Source of the DNA: Candidatus Aminicenans sakinawicola JGI OTU-1
Lineage (GTDB): Bacteria > Acidobacteriota > Aminicenantia > Aminicenantales > Aminicenantaceae
DNA: 10,202 bases
NCBI GenBank assembly: GCA_000493965.1
Contig: AWNV01000066.1
Span: 3,704 to 13,905, forward strand
Direction: 5' to 3'
Shown here piece after piece: positions 7,096 through 10,202 of the stretch; position 1 is the first letter of the stretch, and every line of letters starts with the position of its first letter. A program made the position numbers and the translations under genes. The notes below the pieces were generated by a model that saw only the letters and a program-made list of their open reading frames with translations, was not told where the DNA came from and ran no database searches.

Positions 7096-8075
7096 TGAGA
7101 CACAAAAAAATAAAAAACCTATTAAGCGCTTATCTTGATGGTGAACTCAATAATAAACTCAAAGAAAAAATTGAATCTCATATTAAAGTATGCCATCAAT
7201 GCAGGGAAGAGTTTTCTGCTTTGAAACAATTAGATGAATTCTCAAGACAAATCCCAGGGAGTACTCAAGAAGACAATTATTGGGAATCTTTTCCCTCCAG
7301 GATAAAAGAAAAGATTCATTATGCCCGACAGAAGGAGGGCAAAATGTTTAAAGATTCTTTTATTGAAGGAGATACACATATCGGTTTAAAAGCTGTGGTT
7401 TTTCCATTTTCCCTGGCAGTACATGCGATCATTATACTGCTCCTGGTCATTTTCCCTCTTTTCAACACAAAAAACATGCCTACTGTGGAAGTTTTCAGTA
7501 CATTTCTTGCTCCTCCTCCTCCACCACCACCTCCTCCACCACCACCTGCTAAAAAACGCGCCAGCAAAAGAACACACACTCGCATCAAGCCGGTCCAGGC
7601 CAAAACTACCATTAAACCCGGCCAGCTCGTTGCACCAGTCGAAATCCCAGACGAAATCGCAGAAGAAGAACTCTCAGACATCGGTATCGAAGGCGGAGTG
7701 GAAGGCGGAGTAGAAGGCGGAGTCGTAGGTGGAGTCCTGGGCGGCGTCGTGGGCGGTGTGCTCGGCGGTGTCGTCGGTGAGGTCGAAGCCCCTGTAAGGG
7801 CTATCGGCGAAATTAAACCACCAAGATTAATCAAAGAAGTAATACCCTTATATCCAGATATCGCACGCCAAGCAAGGGTCGAAGGAATCGTAATTATCGA
7901 GGCTGAAACCGATATTTACGGCAGGGTTAAAAAAGTAAAAGTCCTCAGGTCTATCCCGCTCCTCGATCAAGCAGCAAAGGATGCTGTCCGGCAGTGGGTC
8001 TATGAACCTATGGTCATCAACGGCCGCCCAAGAGGCGTTATTTTTGTCGTTACCGTAACATTTCAATTAAAATAA
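7095..8075 (+). CDS. Zinc-finger anti-sigma factor fused to TonB
   Basis: The 326-residue protein has four parts. Residues 1-45 carry the anti-sigma zinc finger (zf-HC2): LLSAYLDGELNNKLKEKIES followed by H29-x3-C33-x2-C36. Residues about 100-122 form one membrane helix, FPFSLAVHAIIILLLVIF, with S106-x3-H110 matching the SxxxH motif by which TonB couples to ExbB/ExbD. A periplasmic spacer follows: twelve prolines (7512-7547), a basic stretch, and eight GGV-type tetrapeptides (7689-7784). The end is a TonB C-terminal domain (PLYPDIARQARVEGIVIIEA, then DAVRQWVYEP and a final beta strand). The finger would sit in the cytoplasm and the TonB domain in the periplasm. The ATG at 7095 overlaps the sigma stop and has GGGAG seven bases upstream; an in-frame ATG at 7089 is the alternative. 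No ExbB, ExbD or TonB-dependent receptor lies in the window. Domains are clear; the joint role is inferred. Confidence 0.92.
   Translation: MRHKKIKNLLSAYLDGELNNKLKEKIESHIKVCHQCREEFSALKQLDEFSRQIPGSTQEDNYWESFPSRIKEKIHYARQKEGKMFKDSFIEGDTHIGLKAVVFPFSLAVHAIIILLLVIFPLFNTKNMPTVEVFSTFLAPPPPPPPPPPPPAKKRASKRTHTRIKPVQAKTTIKPGQLVAPVEIPDEIAEEELSDIGIEGGVEGGVEGGVVGGVLGGVVGGVLGGVVGEVEAPVRAIGEIKPPRLIKEVIPLYPDIARQARVEGIVIIEAETDIYGRVKKVKVLRSIPLLDQAAKDAVRQWVYEPMVINGRPRGVIFVVTVTFQLK
7689..7784 (+). repeat. Eight 12-bp repeats encoding xGGV in the TonB spacer
   Basis: Eight in-frame tetrapeptide units (EGGV, EGGV, EGGV, VGGV, LGGV, VGGV, LGGV, VGEV) encode a flexible glycine/valine linker between the proline run and the TonB domain. 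Codon third positions vary between units, so the array is partly diverged, and its GC content is well above the rest of the gene. Unit number may vary between strains by slippage. Confidence 0.85.
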
Positions 8076-8076
8076 G

Positions 8077-8099
8077 TTTCTTTCAGAAATCTATTTTTC
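8077..8099. terminator. Weak terminator-like hairpin between convergent genes
   Basis: In the 15-bp gap between the TonB-fusion stop and the adaptor stop, tttct (8077-8081) pairs with agaaa (8085-8089) across a 3-base loop, followed by tctattttt on the plus strand. Its position suits a terminator for the plus-strand operon, but the stem is short and AT-only apart from one pair. Confidence 0.28.
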
Positions 8100-9326
8100 G
8101 ATTTTAACTCGAGCATCATGCGAAAGAGTAAAATGTCCGTCTACAAGAACAAGTTCTCCTTCTTTAACATTATCTAATACTTCAGCATAATCTTCATTTT
8201 CAAGGCCTGTTTCTATATACCTCCATTTAGCCAAGCCATCATCATAAACAAATACGAGTTTTCTTCCAGACCTGACAAGAACAGCTTCCTGCGGAATAAG
8301 CAATTTATTCTCATATATCTCAGCAGCAATCTCGACCTCGGCATGCATCCCTGGTTTTATTTCTTCCTCCGGATTTGCAACATCGATGATAACTTTACAC
8401 GTCTTATCCTCGGCATTGACTATGGGGCTTATGGCTTTTACTTTCCCTTTAAAAACCTTCCCTGGATAAGCACTGAATCTTAAATCTACTTCCCTGCCAA
8501 CTTCCATCTTCCCTATTTCACTCTCCAGTACTCTCGCATGAACATTAATCCTGCTGATGTCTACAAGAGTAAAGAGTTCCCTTCCACTTGTCACATGTTC
8601 TCCAGGAGAAACCTGGATATCACAGATAATGCCCTGAAAAGGAGCCAGAATCTTTGTTTTTTGAAGGTTCATTTTAGCTTTTTTGACATTTACCTCTGCC
8701 TGGGTCAATCCCTTTGCAGCAGCCTGGATTTCATCTTTTTTTTCGCCTGATTCAATCAGAACCATTTCATATTCTTTTTGTGCATCCTCATATTTTTCTC
8801 TGGATATCAGTCCTTTTTGATATAGCTTCTTTGTATTTTCAAACTGCTCAATTATTTTCGAGATTTTCTTCCTGTCATAATCTACAGATGCATTTTCAGC
8901 ACCAGAAAATCTCTTCTCCAACAACAATTCCGAAAGTTTACTCAAGCGTGATGCTTCTGCACTATCCACTTCCAGCATATATTTCTTATCATCCAGTTCA
9001 ATAAGAAGATCACCTTTTTTGACGTGCTGACTCTCTTTCACATTGATTTTATTAACAACACCTTCTACTTCGGCTTTAATGATAATCTTCCTGTCAGTAA
9101 CAGCCTCTCCCGGAGATTTCAGCTTAATGATTAGGTCTCCCCTCCTGGCTTTTGCAACTTTTACAGAAAGAGGTGTCTCCTCTGGTTTCGGATTCTTCTG
9201 AGAAGAATCCTGTGAAGAGTCAATAGCAGAAGAATCTCCACCCCTTTTATTAAACAAGAAGATAGCCAGCACAACAATAATAATGACAATCAGCGAAATT
9301 GCTAATACTTTTTTTGAAAAAATCAT
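8091..9326 (-). CDS. RND periplasmic adaptor (membrane fusion protein, HlyD/AcrA family)
   Basis: The 411-residue protein has an N-terminal membrane anchor (about residues 7-25, VLAISLIVIIIVVLAIFLF), a Ser/Asp-rich linker, then a split biotinyl-lipoyl domain: its first half ends VVNKINVKESQHVKKGDLLI and the second reads ILAPFQGIICDIQVSPGEHV. Between them lies an alpha-helical hairpin of about 110 residues. A beta-barrel region (RINVHARVLESEIGKMEVG, then KPGMHAEVEI) and a membrane-proximal domain complete it. Such adaptors bridge the RND permease and an outer-membrane channel. There is no lipobox cysteine, so it is held by its helix rather than by lipid. The ATG at 9324-9326 has GAGG six bases upstream. 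Its natural partner is the permease at 2705-5950, on the same strand but separated by the oppositely oriented sigma/TonB pair, which is unusual because these genes are normally adjacent. Confidence 0.94.
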   Translation of the reverse strand: MIFSKKVLAISLIVIIIVVLAIFLFNKRGGDSSAIDSSQDSSQKNPKPEETPLSVKVAKARRGDLIIKLKSPGEAVTDRKIIIKAEVEGVVNKINVKESQHVKKGDLLIELDDKKYMLEVDSAEASRLSKLSELLLEKRFSGAENASVDYDRKKISKIIEQFENTKKLYQKGLISREKYEDAQKEYEMVLIESGEKKDEIQAAAKGLTQAEVNVKKAKMNLQKTKILAPFQGIICDIQVSPGEHVTSGRELFTLVDISRINVHARVLESEIGKMEVGREVDLRFSAYPGKVFKGKVKAISPIVNAEDKTCKVIIDVANPEEEIKPGMHAEVEIAAEIYENKLLIPQEAVLVRSGRKLVFVYDDGLAKWRYIETGLENEDYAEVLDNVKEGELVLVDGHFTLSHDARVKIEK

Positions 9327-9378
9327 CTTAAGCCTCTATTTAATCTTTATCATTCTTATTTTACTGCTGTTTACACTT

Positions 9379-9409
9379 ATTATATTACAAATGACGAATA
9401 AAAAATCAA
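9379..9409 (-). promoter_or_regulatory. Possible sigma-70 promoter of the adaptor gene
   Basis: On the minus strand a perfect TATAAT (complement of 9379-9384) lies 53 bp upstream of the adaptor start. The best -35 candidate is TTGATT (complement of 9404-9409), but the 19-bp spacing is long. An overlapping TAATAT gives 16 bp. The surroundings are very AT-rich, so this is tentative. Confidence 0.32.
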
Positions 9410-9456
9410 AATTTTTCATCAAAGTCAAAATAACTCTTTTTTTTATAATTCAGGAG

Positions 9457-9472
9457 AACGTGGATTATTCAC
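9457..9472. repeat. Second copy of a 16-bp motif also at 6083-6098
   Basis: aacgtggattattcac matches aacctgggttattcac at 6083-6098 in 14 of 16 positions, in the same orientation. At 6083 the motif borders the structured element. Here it marks the change from the AT-rich adaptor leader to the non-coding stretch before the recombinase remnant. It may be the edge sequence of a dispersed repeat or mobile-element family. Confidence 0.38.
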
Positions 9473-9823
9473 CCAAAGGGTAAAAATTGCTGATAATAGA
9501 TTAAGATAGGATAAATTTGAGGGCATGTCTGCGCTCCACTAAGATTTTTAACGCCATTTCCTCCCCGATCTTCTCGGCTCTGCTGGAACTCCGCATGTTT
9601 ATTTTAAGCAGCGCAATGATGTCCCCGAGCCATCATTAACACCGCCCCTTTGATTCTACAGTGCTCATACAAAAGGCAAGTACTTTTGAACTAAACCGCT
9701 TCGCGGTATACGGATAAACGTTTAATTTTTTAATCCTGGATAGACTTTCATCTCACTCGTAAACCTTCTTTGAAGAGCCTAAAATTGGTATCACAAAATC
9801 TATAACTTTACGAAGGAGGTTTC
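9473..9823. other. Non-coding region with hairpins, probably the leader of a recombinase-carrying mobile element
   Basis: No convincing gene is present. Part of the stretch (about 9525-9710) is richer in GC than its neighbours. Three dyads are visible: aatgatg/catcatt (9615-9621 with 9631-9637, 9-base loop), caaaag/cttttg (9670-9675 with 9683-9688) and accgc/gcggt (9695-9699 with 9703-9707). Their clustering just upstream of a tyrosine-recombinase start suggests the end or leader of the element that brought the recombinase. IS91-like elements sometimes carry such integrases and have hairpin ends, but no IS91 transposase is visible, so this link is only a guess. Confidence 0.35.
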
Positions 9824-10000
9824 ATGAATAATTTACGTCAACGAGTGTTGGAAGACATGCGGATTCGCAATCTTTCCAAGACCACACAAAAGCGTTATTT
9901 GGACAGGGTCAAAGTATTTGCCAATCATTTCAACAAGTCCCCTGCATTATTGGGAGCTGAGGATATCCGTGTTTTTGTAAATGGTAAGCTGAATTCCTAG
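9824..10000 (+). pseudogene. Tyrosine recombinase (phage integrase family), N-terminal remnant
   Basis: A strong ribosome-binding site (aaggaggt, 9813-9820) precedes the ATG. The product begins MNNLRQRVLEDMRIRNLSKT and continues TQKRYLDRVKVFANHFNKSP and LLGAEDIRVF, a typical N-terminal SAM-like core-binding domain of XerC/D-type recombinases linked to mobile elements. Similarity ends at about 9975; eight further residues are read from foreign sequence before the TAG at 9998-10000. The rest of the core-binding domain and the whole catalytic domain (the R...HxxR...Y residues) are missing here, so it is inactive. The cause appears to be insertion of the IS21-like element that begins at this point; the remaining part may lie beyond the window on the far side of that element. 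Confidence 0.8.
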
Positions 10001-10101
10001 TACTATGGAAAGCAGAAATCCCATGGTAATGGAAGACAGAATTCCTATGGTAATGGAAAGCAGAAATCCCATAGACGTGGAAGACAGAATTCCCTTTTCA
10101 G
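9982..10101 (+). repeat. Five imperfect 24-bp tandem repeats
   Basis: Units begin at 9982, 10006, 10030, 10054 and 10078, each starting tgg and containing cagaa(a/t)(t/c)cc or a near variant. Units 2 and 4 (tggaaagcagaaatccca) closely resemble each other, as do units 3 and 5 (tggaagacagaattcc), so the array has a 48-bp higher-order period. The first unit is the most diverged. They lie between the interrupted recombinase and the istA-like start, where IS21-type transposase-binding repeats are expected. Confidence 0.85.
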
Positions 10102-10144
10102 GAAAGCTGCTGTAAGGTTTAGAGAAAACTTTACAGGAGCGGAA

Positions 10145-10202
10145 ATGATAAGGAAAAAAATGTACAAAAAGATTCAAAGCTTTAGGAGGCAGGGTTATTC
10201 CC
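10145..10202 (+). CDS. istA: IstA-like IS21 transposase, first 19 codons (runs off the window)
   Basis: An ATG at 10145 is preceded by aggag (10135-10139) five bases upstream and opens a frame reading MIRKKMYKKIQSFRRQGYS to the window end. This resembles the start of IS21 IstA proteins (MI...Y..I..L.RQG.S), which leads into a helix-turn-helix for binding the element's ends; the DDE catalytic core would lie further on. The 24-bp repeats just upstream support the assignment. The fragment is short, so another helix-turn-helix protein is possible. Confidence 0.6.
   Translation, partial: MIRKKMYKKIQSFRRQGYS

Larger units (their letters stand above)
9976..10202 (+). mobile_element. Left end of an IS21-like insertion sequence
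   Basis: Beginning with tgtaaatgg at 9976, where recombinase similarity stops, the sequence changes to five tandem 24-bp repeats, a short spacer, and the start of an istA-like gene. IS21-family elements typically have ends beginning TG and repeated motifs internal to the terminus that are thought to bind the transposase, followed by istA and istB. The exact left boundary is inferred from the loss of recombinase similarity and the TG start; the right end and target duplication are outside the window. Confidence 0.6.

Noticed and set aside
7319..7834. Long minus-strand frame (171 codons) opposite the TonB fusion
   Set aside because: It is the antisense of the proline and glycine/valine repeats, giving poly-Gly and PPTTPPST-type runs; no ribosome-binding site and no recognisable domain.
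9283..9483. Plus-strand 66-codon hydrophobic frame overlapping the adaptor start
   Set aside because: It begins antisense to the adaptor's membrane anchor and continues in AT-rich leader; hydrophobicity is a by-product of composition.
10005..10115. Plus-strand 36-codon frame across the 24-bp repeats (MESRNPMVMEDRIPMV...)
   Set aside because: The repeat unit is a multiple of three, so an open repeating frame is expected. There is no ribosome-binding site before the ATG and no reason to think it is translated.
9947..10177. Minus-strand 76-codon frame over the IS left end
   Set aside because: It starts at TTG without a ribosome-binding site and mainly reads the tandem repeats in antisense.
1..10202. 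CRISPR array
   Set aside because: The only regular direct repeats are the contiguous 24-bp IS repeats, the in-frame 12-bp TonB repeats and the 144-bp propeller repeats; none has unique spacers.

Overview
The window looks like chromosomal DNA from a Gram-negative bacterium: it carries a two-membrane efflux system (RND permease plus periplasmic adaptor) and a TonB-type energy transducer. It is AT-rich. The TonB tail, with a proline run, (GGVx)n repeats and an 'IKPPRLIKEVIPLYP' entry into the C-terminal domain, together with a many-bladed propeller sensor kinase, recalls Acidobacteriota/Aminicenantes-type genomes. That assignment is from memory of the families and is not proven here.

Layout. 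(1) 1-2208, plus: the middle of a membrane sensor (Reg_prop propeller repeats, Y_Y_Y domain, one membrane helix, PAS, GAF), cut off inside the GAF domain. (2) Around 2209-2214: an abrupt junction where this gene meets, tail to tail, a minus-strand RND permease reduced to its first ~160 residues (to 2693). (3) 2705-5950, minus: a complete RND efflux permease, 11 bp upstream of the fragment. (4) 5951-6516: a divergent intergenic region holding a branched structured element, a 12-bp inverted repeat, a perfect 14-bp palindrome and a good sigma-54 promoter pointing at the next gene. (5) 6517-8075, plus: an ECF sigma factor translationally coupled to a protein that fuses a zinc-finger anti-sigma domain to a complete TonB. 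(6) 8091-9326, minus: the RND periplasmic adaptor, convergent with the TonB fusion. (7) 9327-9823: non-coding, with several hairpins of probable mobile-element origin. (8) 9824-10202, plus: the first ~50 codons of a tyrosine recombinase, interrupted by the left end of an IS21-like element (five 24-bp tandem repeats and the first 19 codons of an istA-like gene).

How the parts may work together. The adaptor and RND permease(s) form the inner-membrane and periplasmic part of an efflux pump; no outer-membrane channel is seen. The sigma/TonB pair sits on the opposite strand between adaptor and permease. If the fusion is functional, it would place an anti-sigma finger, the proton-motive-force coupling helix (SxxxH motif) and the receptor-contacting TonB domain in one polypeptide, a compact form of cell-surface signalling. 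The sigma-54 promoter suggests a cascade from sigma-54 to ECF sigma to an unknown regulon. The RND fragment, recombinase remnant and IS end show that the region has been rearranged, although a chimeric assembly must be excluded for the 2.21-kb junction.
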